Assembly: GCA_963667005.1 (NCBI GenBank)
Contig: OY762937.1
Span: 1,984,001 to 2,048,000, forward strand
DNA from: G963662605 sp963667005
GTDB lineage: Bacteria; Bacteroidota; Ignavibacteria; Ignavibacteriales; Ignavibacteriaceae
Length of the DNA: 64,000 nucleotides
Reading direction: 5' to 3'
The translations under genes were made by a program, and so were the position numbers. The notes under the pieces are model-generated. The model was not told the origin of the DNA. It was given only the letters and a program-made list of their open reading frames with translations, and made no database searches. Shown one piece after another: positions 17,591 to 26,082 of the stretch. Position 1 is the stretch's first letter. Each line of letters starts with the position of its first letter.

Positions 17591-18013
17591 TTATTGCCGG
17601 ATAGTAATTTTACTTGTATTGTTCATTGATATATCCAAATAAATATATGCAGTGTCAATTGGTGTGTTAATTCTTAGAGTGTCTTTTAGTTGCAAAGGAG
17701 GTAAGTTAATTCCCACCGCGCTATATAATGAAAATTTAATATATCCCGTGTCCGCTACAGGAAATAAGGTTAAATAAACCGAGGTTTCCAGGTTGCCTGT
17801 TTCTTCAAAAACCGTAACCGGATAAACAGATTGTGCATTAATTAATTTATGATCTATATGAATATTTTTTAAATTCGAGTCAATGGTCACTTTAGCATGA
17901 TATTGACTACTTGGTTCGTCAAAATTGACGCCACAAGAAAGAACCGTAAACTGCAATAACAAAGAGAGGTGAATTATTATCGTTTTTTTGACCCCAAATT
18001 CAATAGACTTCAT
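17591..18013 (-). CDS. Putative lipoprotein of unknown function
   Basis: 140 residues. The N-terminus has a signal sequence ending in a lipobox, VLSC-G at about residues 24-28, predicting lipid attachment and placement in the outer membrane. The rest is beta-rich with no recognised motif. It is AT-richer than its neighbours and lies 40 bases upstream of the beta-helix T9SS gene on the same strand, so the two are probably co-transcribed; it may assist that protein at the surface (inference). Confidence 0.65.
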   Translation of the reverse strand: MKSIEFGVKKTIIIHLSLLLQFTVLSCGVNFDEPSSQYHAKVTIDSNLKNIHIDHKLINAQSVYPVTVFEETGNLETSVYLTLFPVADTGYIKFSLYSAVGINLPPLQLKDTLRINTPIDTAYIYLDISMNNTSKITIRQ

Positions 18014-18378
18014 AATGATACCTTATATCTTTCAATTATCAGACCACTGACAATATCCGAGGTTAATATATCCATTAAGTATTTTCGCAAGTGAATTATT
18101 ACAACTAACAATATCATAATACAACAGCAGATAACTCTTAATAAAAATTAATCCGATTAGTCTTAAAAAGCAAGAGAAATATTTACGCTCGAATTTTCGA
18201 GTACACCTCTCTCTCAATTTGCTAATGTTATATCCTATATTAAGGATAATCTCCTTATCCAGTCAATTTCTAACGTAATTACCTAACCCAAAATTCAACC
18301 GGCTCAAACCGGAAAAATTGAGATTGAGGTTTTTGCTTGGTATATTGAAAGCAATATTTTAAAAATTAAGGTGAAGCA
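18014..18378. other. AT-rich divergent intergenic region
   Basis: 365 bases separate the minus-strand lipoprotein from plus-strand surE, so promoters for both must lie here. No gene is supported; a 61-codon frame at 18032-18217 lacks a ribosome site. A small inverted repeat, GGATAA (18244-18249) and TTATCC (18255-18260), with a further TATCC at 18231, could be an operator. No clear -35/-10 pair was recognised. Confidence 0.4.
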
Positions 18379-19149
18379 TTGAAAATATTAGTCAGTAATG
18401 ATGACGGTATCAACTCGCCGGGCATTTACGCGCTGGTTCAGGAATTAAGAAAAATAGGAGACGTGACTGTCGTGGCTCCGTTAACGGAACAGAGCGCGGT
18501 AGGGCACGCGATTACCATGAAAGTCCCCGTGCGGGTAACCAAATTTTTTAAGGATCACGAGTTTTTCGGGTATGCCGTGGACGGCACTCCGGCTGACTGC
18601 ACTAAAATGGGCGTCAGAAATATCATGCGGGAAAATCCGGATATTGTCGTATCGGGAATCAATCACGGTTCCAACACCGCGACGAATGTTATTTACTCCG
18701 GTACTGTTTCAGCCGCGCGTGAAGCCTCTATTATGGATATACCGGCAATCGCGGTTTCGGTTACCAGTCACGACGTAACTGAATTCAGTTATGCCGCTCG
18801 TGTGGCTGCCTATTTCTGCAAGTTAGTCGTGGAGAAAAAACTGAATCCCGGTACCATGCTCAATATCAACGTACCCGATCTGCCGCAGAAAAAAATCAAG
18901 GGTGTATTACTGACAAAACAAGGCCGTTCCAAGTGGGACGACATATATGAAAAACGCTTAGATCCGTACGGAAAAGATTATTACTGGCTTACCGGTTCGC
19001 TTATTAATCTCGATCATGAGATGATGTATGACCAGTGCGCGATTGACCATAATTATATTTCGGTTTCACCGATTCACTTTGACCTGACGGATAATGAAGA
19101 ATTCAGAAATCTTTCGTCATGGGAACTTTCGAAGCGGAAAATTTTGTAG
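18379..19149 (+). CDS. surE: 5'/3'-nucleotidase SurE
   Basis: Metal-dependent nucleoside monophosphate phosphatase, involved in stationary-phase survival. Seen: the N-terminal ILVSNDDGINSPGI motif with the catalytic Asp-Asp, VVAPLTEQSAVGHAIT, DGTPADCTKMG and VVSGINHGSN, all diagnostic. 256 residues, a normal length. It starts with TTG preceded by AAGGTG, as several genes here do. It is the first gene of a run with the VWA protein and comF. Confidence 0.96.
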   Translation: MKILVSNDDGINSPGIYALVQELRKIGDVTVVAPLTEQSAVGHAITMKVPVRVTKFFKDHEFFGYAVDGTPADCTKMGVRNIMRENPDIVVSGINHGSNTATNVIYSGTVSAAREASIMDIPAIAVSVTSHDVTEFSYAARVAAYFCKLVVEKKLNPGTMLNINVPDLPQKKIKGVLLTKQGRSKWDDIYEKRLDPYGKDYYWLTGSLINLDHEMMYDQCAIDHNYISVSPIHFDLTDNEEFRNLSSWELSKRKIL

Positions 19150-19170
19150 GCAGGCCGGGAAACAAACGAC

Positions 19171-21309
19171 GTGATGTACGCACAGATATCAGTAACAGCT
19201 CAATGGAATCTCCTGTATTACGTGCTCGTTTTTGCACTGCTGCTGGCGTATTGCGTCTACGTCTATAAATACACCGTCCCGCCGGTTACACAGAAGAAGA
19301 AAATTCTGTTCATCACGCTCCGTACTCTTATTACAGCCCTCATTTTATTTTTGGCATTCGAACCAATCCTTTCTTTTATCCGCACGTATGCCATCAAACC
19401 TGTGAACTATGTTTTTATTGATAACTCAAAATCAATGCAGCGCGGCGGGTTGAAAACCGACAAGAGGGAAGTTGTTAAACAGTTTCTGGATGAGTTGAAG
19501 AGTGAGAACTCAAACGGCGAGTGGGAGTATTACTCGTTCGGTGAAAATATCCGGAAGGTACCGCAGGATAGTTTGGCTAAGTTAAACTATAGAGAACCTG
19601 TTACAAACTTCGGAAAAATTTTTGACGGACTGGGGAAGGAAGACCGCCCGGTTGCAAGCGTTACAATACTTTCGGACGGCGTTATCACCGAGGGAAGCAG
19701 TCCGGTAAATTCAGCAGAGAGAACGGGTGCGCCGGTATTCTCAATCTGTGCCGGTGATACTGCAAAACAGCCGGACATTTCCGTTCAGGATATCAAGTTC
19801 AGTGACCACATCTACGCCGGTGTGGAAACATCCATTCGCGTTACCATATTATCCGAATCATACAACACGGGAACGGTTGTAAAACTTTTTGAAGAGGGGA
19901 AAGCCGTCCAAGAAAAACAGGTACGGATTCAGGAGGGTTCAAATCAGGTGTTGTTCAACTATATGCCGAAACAAAGCGGCGAAAAGAAAATGTCCGTTTT
20001 GGCTATGCCGTTGCAAGGCGAGAAAAACAAGGAGAACAACGCGAAAGTATTTTTCCTTAAGATACTCAATAGCAAGCTGAAAGTTTTATTGGTCACCGGC
20101 TCGCTATCGAGCGATTTTACCTTTATCAAGCAGGCATTGACTTCCGATACGAATGTAATTGTTAAAACTATTATCGAAATAGGGACGAATAAATATCTTT
20201 CGCAGTACAGCACGAAAGATATTGACAGCGCAGCAGTGTATTTCTTTGTAGATTATCCTTCGCAGAGTGCCGGCACACAGTTGTTCGATATGCTTTCTCA
20301 ACGCATTCGCGACCGGCACAAATCAATTTTTATCCTGTGCGGAAGCAATACGTATCTGCCGTTGTTGAAAAAATTAGAAAGCGAACTGCCTGTGTATATT
20401 GCCAGACAGAATCCCGGCAGTATGGATGTCCAGCCATATGTGACAGCTGATCAAATGAAACATCCGCTTGTGCAGTCGGCGATTAGTGACGGCTCTGCGG
20501 CATTTGAAGAACAGCCGCCGGTTCCGCGTCCGAACTTTGATGCTACTCCGAAAACGGAATCCGAAGTGTTGATAAAAGCCAAGTTGAAAAACGAACGGAC
20601 GGATATTCCTTTGCTCGTCTCACGGAATATCGGCTCACACCGTTCGGCTATTATGTTTGCATCCGAATTATGGCATTGGCGTTTGCAAAAGAAATCCGGA
20701 GCGGAGATGGTGTATACCGGATTTTTCAATGATGTGAATAAATGGCTGAGCGCAAGTAGCGAACGGGAAAGGTTTGTTTGCAATCCGACCAAACGCGTTT
20801 ACTCCAGTGGTGAGCGGATTGAGTTTGCCGCCGAACTGTATGATGAAAGTTTCAATCCGGATAACGAAGGTGAAATTTCCGTTGATGTGTGGGCAAGCTC
20901 GGTGAAGAACAGTCTGACCTTGAATCCTATCGGTAACGGATTGTATGACGGGTATTTTGAGGCTCCGGTGAGCGGCGATTATTCGTTTTCCGCAAAAGTG
21001 AAAGTCGGGAAAGAGGCTTTCAAAAAAACAGGCAGATTCTCCGTGGGTGAGTATGAGGTTGAGTACGCGAAGACAGGCGCCGATATGGAAACGCTTCAGG
21101 AACTCGCGTCGGCAACCGGTGGAAAGTGTTTTTACAATCAGGATTACAAACCATATTTCGAGATTATTAAAAAGATACAATCAAAAGGGGTAAAAGAGGT
21201 TACGAAACGTTCGGAAATCGTGCTGTGGAATAATTACTGGATGCTTATCATCCTGATTTCACTGTTTGCGCTGGAGTGGTTTCTTAGAAAACGCGAAGGC
21301 ATGTTGTAA
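19171..21309 (+). CDS. VWA-like membrane protein with glutamine-amidotransferase-like fold
   Basis: 712 residues. Two N-terminal membrane helices (about 10-30 and 45-65), then a von Willebrand A-like domain with a MIDAS-type DNSKSM motif near residue 85 and a later TILSDG. Beta-sandwich segments follow, then an alpha/beta part (about 295-420) that resembles the class-I amidotransferase-like domain of BatA/YegP-type proteins, and a final membrane helix near the C-terminus. Such proteins sit in the inner membrane facing the periplasm; their role is not settled. Start could be GTG 19171 or ATG 19174. It lies between surE and comF. Confidence 0.7.
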   Translation: MMYAQISVTAQWNLLYYVLVFALLLAYCVYVYKYTVPPVTQKKKILFITLRTLITALILFLAFEPILSFIRTYAIKPVNYVFIDNSKSMQRGGLKTDKREVVKQFLDELKSENSNGEWEYYSFGENIRKVPQDSLAKLNYREPVTNFGKIFDGLGKEDRPVASVTILSDGVITEGSSPVNSAERTGAPVFSICAGDTAKQPDISVQDIKFSDHIYAGVETSIRVTILSESYNTGTVVKLFEEGKAVQEKQVRIQEGSNQVLFNYMPKQSGEKKMSVLAMPLQGEKNKENNAKVFFLKILNSKLKVLLVTGSLSSDFTFIKQALTSDTNVIVKTIIEIGTNKYLSQYSTKDIDSAAVYFFVDYPSQSAGTQLFDMLSQRIRDRHKSIFILCGSNTYLPLLKKLESELPVYIARQNPGSMDVQPYVTADQMKHPLVQSAISDGSAAFEEQPPVPRPNFDATPKTESEVLIKAKLKNERTDIPLLVSRNIGSHRSAIMFASELWHWRLQKKSGAEMVYTGFFNDVNKWLSASSERERFVCNPTKRVYSSGERIEFAAELYDESFNPDNEGEISVDVWASSVKNSLTLNPIGNGLYDGYFEAPVSGDYSFSAKVKVGKEAFKKTGRFSVGEYEVEYAKTGADMETLQELASATGGKCFYNQDYKPYFEIIKKIQSKGVKEVTKRSEIVLWNNYWMLIILISLFALEWFLRKREGML

Positions 21310-21338
21310 GACGTTCCGGCTCTCTTTGTAAATGAACA

Positions 21339-22040
21339 ATGTTTAGATTTGGCCTTGCACTTCTGGATTTTTTTCTTCCATTGCATTGCGCTGCCTGCAA
21401 TAAAATTATACCGTCCGGTTATGGTTATGTATGTGAACCATGCTGGGATAATTTAAAACGGCTCCCGCCTGAAATCCTTTCTATAGAATTCAATAAAAAA
21501 TTTGCAGAAACAAATTATGTTACTGCCTATTGGTCGCCATATATGTTCTTTCAGGATACCGGAATACGGAGCATAGTCCATCAGTTTAAGTATAACAAAA
21601 AATTCAGAGTGGCTAAGGCAATGGGCGCTGCAACAGGGAACTTATTAAAAGATGAGCAGGTCTCAATTACAGCAGACTACATTATTCCGGTTCCGCTGTT
21701 CAGGACAAAGAAAGTCCAGCGCGGGTATAATCAGGCGGAATATATTGCAAACGGGCTGAGCGAATCTTTGGGTATTCCGGTATTGAAATCAGCACTTAAA
21801 AGAATTAGAAATACCCGCACGCAGACTGGCCTGGATATAGAAAAACGGAAACAGAATATGGACGGCGCTTTTAAAATCAAAAATATTTCGGCAGTTTCCG
21901 GCAAAAATATTATCTTAGTTGATGACGTTGTAACAACGGGTGCGACAATTAATGAGTGCGCCAAAACTCTGAAAGCCGCCGGAGCCGGAAATGTGTTTGT
22001 GGTTTCGTTTGCACTGACGGGAATTGAGCGTGGGAAGTGA
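21339..22040 (+). CDS. ComF-family phosphoribosyltransferase-like protein
   Basis: 233 residues. An N-terminal zinc site (HCAAC and CEPC, about residues 17-37) and a C-terminal PRTase domain with the PRPP loop IILVDDVVTTGAT near 190 define the ComF/GntX family. In naturally competent bacteria ComF supports DNA uptake from the cytoplasmic side, and it is also found in non-competent ones. A conserved PLFRTKKVQRGYNQAE segment is present. It follows the VWA gene by about 30 bases. A repeat block begins right after its stop. Confidence 0.88.
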   Translation: MFRFGLALLDFFLPLHCAACNKIIPSGYGYVCEPCWDNLKRLPPEILSIEFNKKFAETNYVTAYWSPYMFFQDTGIRSIVHQFKYNKKFRVAKAMGAATGNLLKDEQVSITADYIIPVPLFRTKKVQRGYNQAEYIANGLSESLGIPVLKSALKRIRNTRTQTGLDIEKRKQNMDGAFKIKNISAVSGKNIILVDDVVTTGATINECAKTLKAAGAGNVFVVSFALTGIERGK

Positions 22041-22048
22041 CACAGCAA

Positions 22049-22346
22049 AAAGCCCTCATCACCCGGCCTCTTCTCCCGGAGAGCAGTGCTGTCAACGTAA
22101 GGCTTGTGAATTTAATTGTCTGTCATTCCGTAAAATCTGACGCAAGCACTTTAAGACGAAATGACAGATGTAGCACGTCAGATTTGTACGGAATCCAGGT
22201 TAAATTTCGATATTTTTCAGGATGGATTCCGGATCGCCTCCGGCGTCCGGAATGACAATACTGGTTTTTCGTTCTGGCAATTTCTCTTACTTTGCTTAAT
22301 TTGATAGCATGGCTCCCTTTGGGAGAGGGAGTGAGGGTGAGGGGTC
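22049..22346. repeat. Composite intergenic palindrome element
   Basis: Most of the 420 bases between comF and the ECF sigma gene are repeat. The outer parts are imperfect inverted copies (CCCTCA...CTTCTCCC near 22056 and GGGAGAGGG...GAGGGG near 22313-22346). The core is bounded by TGTCATTCCG (22121-22130) and its exact inverse CGGAATGACA (22249-22258). Within it are CTGTCATT/AATGACAG (22120/22160), CCGTAaAATCTGACG against CGTCAGATTtGTACGG, and ATTCCGGA/TCCGGAAT (22226-22233/22246-22253). The architecture is like MITE/REP repeats. A 72-codon frame inside is not a gene. Confidence 0.7.
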
Positions 22347-22400
22347 ATTTATATACTGAGATAAACTAATTCAATAACAGATGTTTTGATTTATTTTGCC

Positions 22401-22433
22401 AAGGTTAATTAAACCTTAAGATTATTATATTTG
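22401..22433 (+). promoter_or_regulatory. Candidate promoter/operator of the ECF sigma operon
   Basis: A palindrome AAGGTT-AATTA-AACCTT (22401-22417) lies just upstream of TATATTTG (22426-22433), an exact Bacteroidetes-type -7 element, 28 bases before the sigma gene start. A palindrome at the -33 position could be a regulator site. Prediction only. Confidence 0.4.
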
Positions 22434-22460
22434 TCTAAAAATTGAGAATAAAAAGGATAA

Positions 22461-23015
22461 ATGGCCGAGGAACTTTCTGATTTTGATCTGATTCGCGCGT
22501 TTAAGGACGGTAATCAGGCGGCGTTTAACATTCTCGTTGAGCGATATCAACAGAGAATATACTGGCACGCCCGCCGGATGACCGGTAATCACTTTGACGC
22601 CGATGATGTATTGCAGGAAGTCTTGATTGTCCTTTATAATAAATTGGCCGGTTTTAAGTTTAATTCTTCTTTATACACCTGGATATACCGCATCACAACG
22701 ACAAGGTGTATAAATTTTATCAATAGAAAAAAGGTCAAACAGTTTTTCTCTATTGATGACGACGATTTTCAGGAACTTCCGGGAGATTCGTCTTCCGAAA
22801 TGAGCCTCGAAGTAAAAGAAAAGATGGAGCAGTTGGACTCTGTTTTGCAGACACTACCGGCAAAGCAGAGGCAGGTCTTCATCCTACGGAACATGGAACA
22901 ATTAAGTTATGATGAAATATCGGATATAACAGGTACCAGCACGGGTGCACTGAAGGCTAATTATTTTCACGCATTCGAAAAGGTATCCAGATTAATGAAA
23001 GAAGGAAATGAATAA
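22461..23015 (+). CDS. ECF-type RNA polymerase sigma factor
   Basis: 184 residues. Region 2 contains DADDVLQEVLIVLYNKL and TWIYRITTTRCINF (-10 recognition and melting). Region 4 contains LPAKQRQVFILRNMEQLSYDEIS...STGALKANYFHAF, the -35 helix-turn-helix. Region 3 is absent, as expected for the ECF class. It would direct transcription of an envelope-stress-like regulon. The stop overlaps the anti-sigma gene by eight bases, the classic layout for a sigma/anti-sigma pair. Confidence 0.94.
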   Translation: MAEELSDFDLIRAFKDGNQAAFNILVERYQQRIYWHARRMTGNHFDADDVLQEVLIVLYNKLAGFKFNSSLYTWIYRITTTRCINFINRKKVKQFFSIDDDDFQELPGDSSSEMSLEVKEKMEQLDSVLQTLPAKQRQVFILRNMEQLSYDEISDITGTSTGALKANYFHAFEKVSRLMKEGNE

Positions 23016-23610
23016 GAAAGTCTTTACATATTTTGACGGGCAAATGACCGAAGAAGAAAAGCGTTCGTTTGAGAACGAACTGGCATCTTCGCCTCAGCTC
23101 CGGAAAGAGTTGGATGATGTAAAACTTGTTTCCTCAAAAGTTAACGAATTGAATGTTCATCCGGAGATGAAAGATTATTTTGTTAACGTGAGAGCACGCG
23201 CCGCAATATCGGGAGATAGAAAACATTCGCGCCATAGATGGCAGTATGCCTTTCAAACAATGGCGGCTTCAGTTGTCGTTCTGGCAATTTATATAGGAGT
23301 TTCACAGGTTAACTTGTATAACTCCTCTCATATGTTTCCGGAAGTAACTCCTGCAACGGTGCAGGAATACTCCGAAGTGATACAGAACGAAACGCCGGCT
23401 CAGAATGATGTTGAATCAATGATCCCTTCCGGTAACGAAGGAGAGCAATTTGTGAATGAAGTAATATCCGATGAGATGAAGCTGGACCATAAAACCGTTT
23501 CAACGGTAGTTGATGATTTGAATATTTCAACGGATGATATCGTAAGTGGAATATCGGCACAGGATGCGGATAATTTGCTCGCGTCACTTGAAAGCCAAAA
23601 TCTAAAGTAG
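23008..23610 (+). CDS. Putative anti-sigma factor (single-span membrane)
   Basis: 200 residues. The N-terminal 75 residues are a soluble, charged helical domain (FDGQMTEEEKRSFENELA...), typical of the cytoplasmic sigma-binding part of short anti-sigma proteins that lack a zinc HxxxCxxC motif. One membrane helix follows at about 90-107 (TMAASVVVLAIYIGVSQV), then a periplasmic acidic tail to 200. It overlaps the sigma gene and is followed within nine bases by the CpxP-like gene. The role is inferred from context and topology. Confidence 0.75.
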   Translation: MNKKVFTYFDGQMTEEEKRSFENELASSPQLRKELDDVKLVSSKVNELNVHPEMKDYFVNVRARAAISGDRKHSRHRWQYAFQTMAASVVVLAIYIGVSQVNLYNSSHMFPEVTPATVQEYSEVIQNETPAQNDVESMIPSGNEGEQFVNEVISDEMKLDHKTVSTVVDDLNISTDDIVSGISAQDADNLLASLESQNLK

Positions 23611-23618
23611 GAACCAAA

Positions 23619-24101
23619 ATGAAAAAATTATTTTTCTTACCCATAATCGCACTCTTTTTCTCTGTTTGTATACCTGCTTCGCAGACTTACCCGCAGGATA
23701 AGCGGGATAAACGGCTGCAAAAGGTTGATCAACTTGAGAAAGTTAAGCTCATTGAATATCTCAATTTGAATGACGAAACAAACGTTAAACTTTTAAGCAA
23801 AAGAAAAGACTTCAAAGCGAAAAACAGAAGTTATTACAAAGCAATTGATAGCCTTATTGCCGAGCTTGAGAGCTATGACGGCAAGAACGAAAAGCAGAAT
23901 CCCTCAATTAAAAAGTGCATTGAGGAGTATCAGCGAATTGAACTGCTGATTATGAAAAACAGGCAGGAATACATTAACTCATTGTATGAAATTCTGACTC
24001 CCGAGCAGGTCGGCAAGTATATTGTCTTTGAGAAAAAATTCAAAAAAGAAATTCAGGACTTCATTTTTAAGGCAAGAGGAAAAAACCACCAAGGCGAATA
24101 A
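23619..24101 (+). CDS. Exported Spy/CpxP-like helical protein
   Basis: 160 residues with a signal peptide (about 1-22) and an otherwise highly charged helical body. The ending ILTPEQVGKYIVFEKKF resembles the LTxxQ motif of the Spy/CpxP/zinc-resistance chaperone family, periplasmic proteins that report envelope stress. As third gene of the ECF sigma / anti-sigma operon it may act as sensor or chaperone for that system. Family assignment is tentative; the export signal is clear. Confidence 0.65.
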   Translation: MKKLFFLPIIALFFSVCIPASQTYPQDKRDKRLQKVDQLEKVKLIEYLNLNDETNVKLLSKRKDFKAKNRSYYKAIDSLIAELESYDGKNEKQNPSIKKCIEEYQRIELLIMKNRQEYINSLYEILTPEQVGKYIVFEKKFKKEIQDFIFKARGKNHQGE

Positions 24102-24190
24102 ATTTATCGGCTCATTTCGATGATTTTTATTTGAAAAATGAAAAAAAATAGTAGTTTAGAGAATCCTAATCATTGAGAATATTGGAGCCT

Positions 24191-24910
24191 ATGAATCTTG
24201 ACGCATTAATTTTCTGTGCCCATCCCGATGACGCTGAATTAGCAATGGGCGGTACGATTGCTAAGTTATCGAAAAACGGTTTACGAGTTGGTATCATTGA
24301 TTTTACACAAGGGGAATTAGGCACGCGGGGAACTGCGGAGACCAGGCAAAAAGAAGCTTTTCAGGCAGCAATTATTTTGAAAGTCGCGTTACGTGATAAT
24401 CTGCACGTACCAGACGGCGATGTTCTTGTTAACAAAGAAAATACTCTCAAGGCGGTCATTCCGATCCGCCGTTATCGACCCAAATTGATTTTTGCTCCTT
24501 ATAAAAACGACCGGCACCCCGATCATGTTGCCGTCAGTAAAATTGTTAAACGGGCGCTGTTCTATTCGGGTTTACAAAAAGTAAAAACCTTCGATAAAGG
24601 TTCCGCTCAGGAAGCCTACCGTCCGGACCGTCTCTACTATTACATGCAGACGTATACGTTCGATCCGACCGTTATTGTTGACATCTCCGATACATACGAA
24701 ACCAAAATGGAAGCAATGCGGGCATTCGAAACACAGTTCTATAATCCGAATAGTGTCGAGCCGGAAACATTTATCAGCAAACCGAATTTCATCCGCTTTA
24801 TTGAAGCTCGAGCTGCGTTTTACGGATTTAAAATCGGTAAAGACTACGGTGAACCATTCTACTGCGATGAGCACACCGAATTTGATGTCGTAAGCTTTTT
24901 GAAGAGATAG
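24191..24910 (+). CDS. bshB1: Bacillithiol biosynthesis deacetylase BshB1
   Basis: Zinc-dependent enzyme that deacetylates GlcNAc-malate to GlcN-malate in bacillithiol synthesis. Seen: FCAHPDDAELAMGGTI with zinc-binding His-Asp-Asp, DFTQGELGTRGT, and KNDRHPDHVAVSK with the second zinc His. I use ATG 24191 (239 residues, the normal BshB1 length, with GGAG just upstream); an in-frame TTG at 24173 would add six residues. BshA and BshC are not in this window. Low-molecular-weight thiol use of this kind occurs in Bacteroidetes/Chlorobi. Confidence 0.92.
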   Translation: MNLDALIFCAHPDDAELAMGGTIAKLSKNGLRVGIIDFTQGELGTRGTAETRQKEAFQAAIILKVALRDNLHVPDGDVLVNKENTLKAVIPIRRYRPKLIFAPYKNDRHPDHVAVSKIVKRALFYSGLQKVKTFDKGSAQEAYRPDRLYYYMQTYTFDPTVIVDISDTYETKMEAMRAFETQFYNPNSVEPETFISKPNFIRFIEARAAFYGFKIGKDYGEPFYCDEHTEFDVVSFLKR

Positions 24911-24916
24911 GAATAC

Positions 24917-25112
24917 CTGTAGGTTGACTCTCCGAGTCGACAATGCTGTGTTGCGATAACCTTGGATGCCTACTTTTTTCAATGGGCGACTCGGAGAGAT
25001 CGCCCTACAGTATCAAGCTGTAGGTTTGTTCTCCGAACCGACTAATTTAGTATGGCGAGAATTTAGGTTAAAACAAGTACTTTTTTGGCGACTCGGAGAG
25101 GTCGCCCTACAG
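24917..25112. repeat. REP-like palindromes, pair on the left of the RAYT gene
   Basis: Two tandem units in the same orientation, 24917-25010 and 25018-25112. Each starts CTGTAGGTT and ends in CGACTCGGAGAG...CGCCCTACAG. In unit 1 the arms CTCTCCGAGTCG and CGACTCGGAGAG, plus CTGTAGG and CCTACAG, pair into a long interrupted hairpin. In unit 2 the left arm has diverged (TTCTCCGAACCGAC) and pairs poorly. The same pair recurs at 25852-26031. Confidence 0.9.
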
Positions 25113-25128
25113 TTTAATAAAACACCTT

Positions 25129-25779
25129 TTATTTATTAAAATCCTTCAAATAGCTCCATTCCCATTCTTCGGGTGTATTACATAGTAATGCTTTTACCGG
25201 ATTGTTTAAAACATATTGGATAGTTCTATGTAATGAGACTTCATTACGTATAACATGATCATAGCTTTCATGCTGCCAGAAGGCACCGGTTCTGCCAAGT
25301 ATTTTATTACATTCCCGGGCGGTAAATTTTTTTAGATTCGCAATTATCTCAGTTACAAGGTAGTTCGGTTTTTTATTGGTGTTTTCAATATCCAAATCAT
25401 GTGGAGTAAAAACAATATGAACATGGTTAGGCATAATTGTAAAGCATAGTAATTCGTATTTTTTAGAATCGTAAAAGATTAAGGAATCATATACAATTTT
25501 CGCAGCCGGTTTTTGATTAAGCCAAAGTGGCCCGGTTTTTTGGCAATTCAATATTGTATCAAATTTTGAAAAATATGCTCGCTGAAAATCAAGATATCTT
25601 TCCATTTTTTCTTTGCGGTTTGAAATGCCTTCAATCTGTTTTAAGTTTAATTCGCGTTCGGATAGCAATTCCTTAAGAACGCTCTGCGGTAATGAGTTTG
25701 CAAGCCGGAATGTTACAAAATACGTGTGTCCTGATGGCTGATAGTGGGGCAGATGTCTTTGATAAAAAGATCTCATCAA
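25129..25779 (-). CDS. REP-associated tyrosine transposase (RAYT, Y1/HUH type)
   Basis: 216 residues of the IS200-like transposase family that binds and processes REP palindromes. Seen: N-terminal PSGHTYFVTFRLA, the HUH metal motif in MPNHVHIVFTP (about residues 116-126), a WQHESYDHVIRNE segment, and near the C-terminus YVLNNPVKALL, the conserved Tyr-x4-NPV motif of RAYTs. Both sides carry the palindromes it would recognise. RAYTs are usually single-copy, domesticated, and spread REP elements instead of moving as ordinary insertion sequences. The frame is intact. Confidence 0.92.
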   Translation of the reverse strand: MMRSFYQRHLPHYQPSGHTYFVTFRLANSLPQSVLKELLSERELNLKQIEGISNRKEKMERYLDFQRAYFSKFDTILNCQKTGPLWLNQKPAAKIVYDSLIFYDSKKYELLCFTIMPNHVHIVFTPHDLDIENTNKKPNYLVTEIIANLKKFTARECNKILGRTGAFWQHESYDHVIRNEVSLHRTIQYVLNNPVKALLCNTPEEWEWSYLKDFNK

Positions 25780-25851
25780 ATATTTACTCTCCTGTTAATA
25801 ATGTGTATGCAAAATAGCGAATTCGCCAATTCATTGAAAATGGTATTATTT

Positions 25852-26031
25852 CTGTAGGTTGACTCTCCGAGTCGACCAATTCTGTACTTCGAAATTTATT
25901 TATGGGCGACTCGGAGAGATCGCCCTACAGAGTCAAACTGTAGGTTGGTTCTCTGAACCGACCAATGTAGTGTTGCGAGAATTTAGGCTGAAGTAAGTAC
26001 ATTATGGGCGACTCGGAGAGATCGCCCTACA
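25852..26031. repeat. REP-like palindromes, pair on the right of the RAYT gene
   Basis: Two units, 25852-25930 and 25938-26031, in the same orientation as the left pair. Unit 3 keeps the pairing arms; unit 4 has the diverged left arm TTCTCTGAACCGAC, matching unit 2. The order good-arm unit then diverged-arm unit is the same on both sides. The 303 bases between the RAYT and the M48 protease hold nothing else. Confidence 0.9.
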
Positions 26032-26082
26032 ATTTTATTGTTCCTAAGCCCTCCAAGCCGTATTTTAAGTGTCGAAATTATA

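Noticed and set aside
18032..18217. 61-codon minus-strand frame upstream of the lipoprotein
   Set aside because: No ribosome site, low-complexity AT-rich sequence, no motif.
22037..22255. 72-codon open frame after comF
   Set aside because: Made of inverted repeats; no plausible ribosome site.
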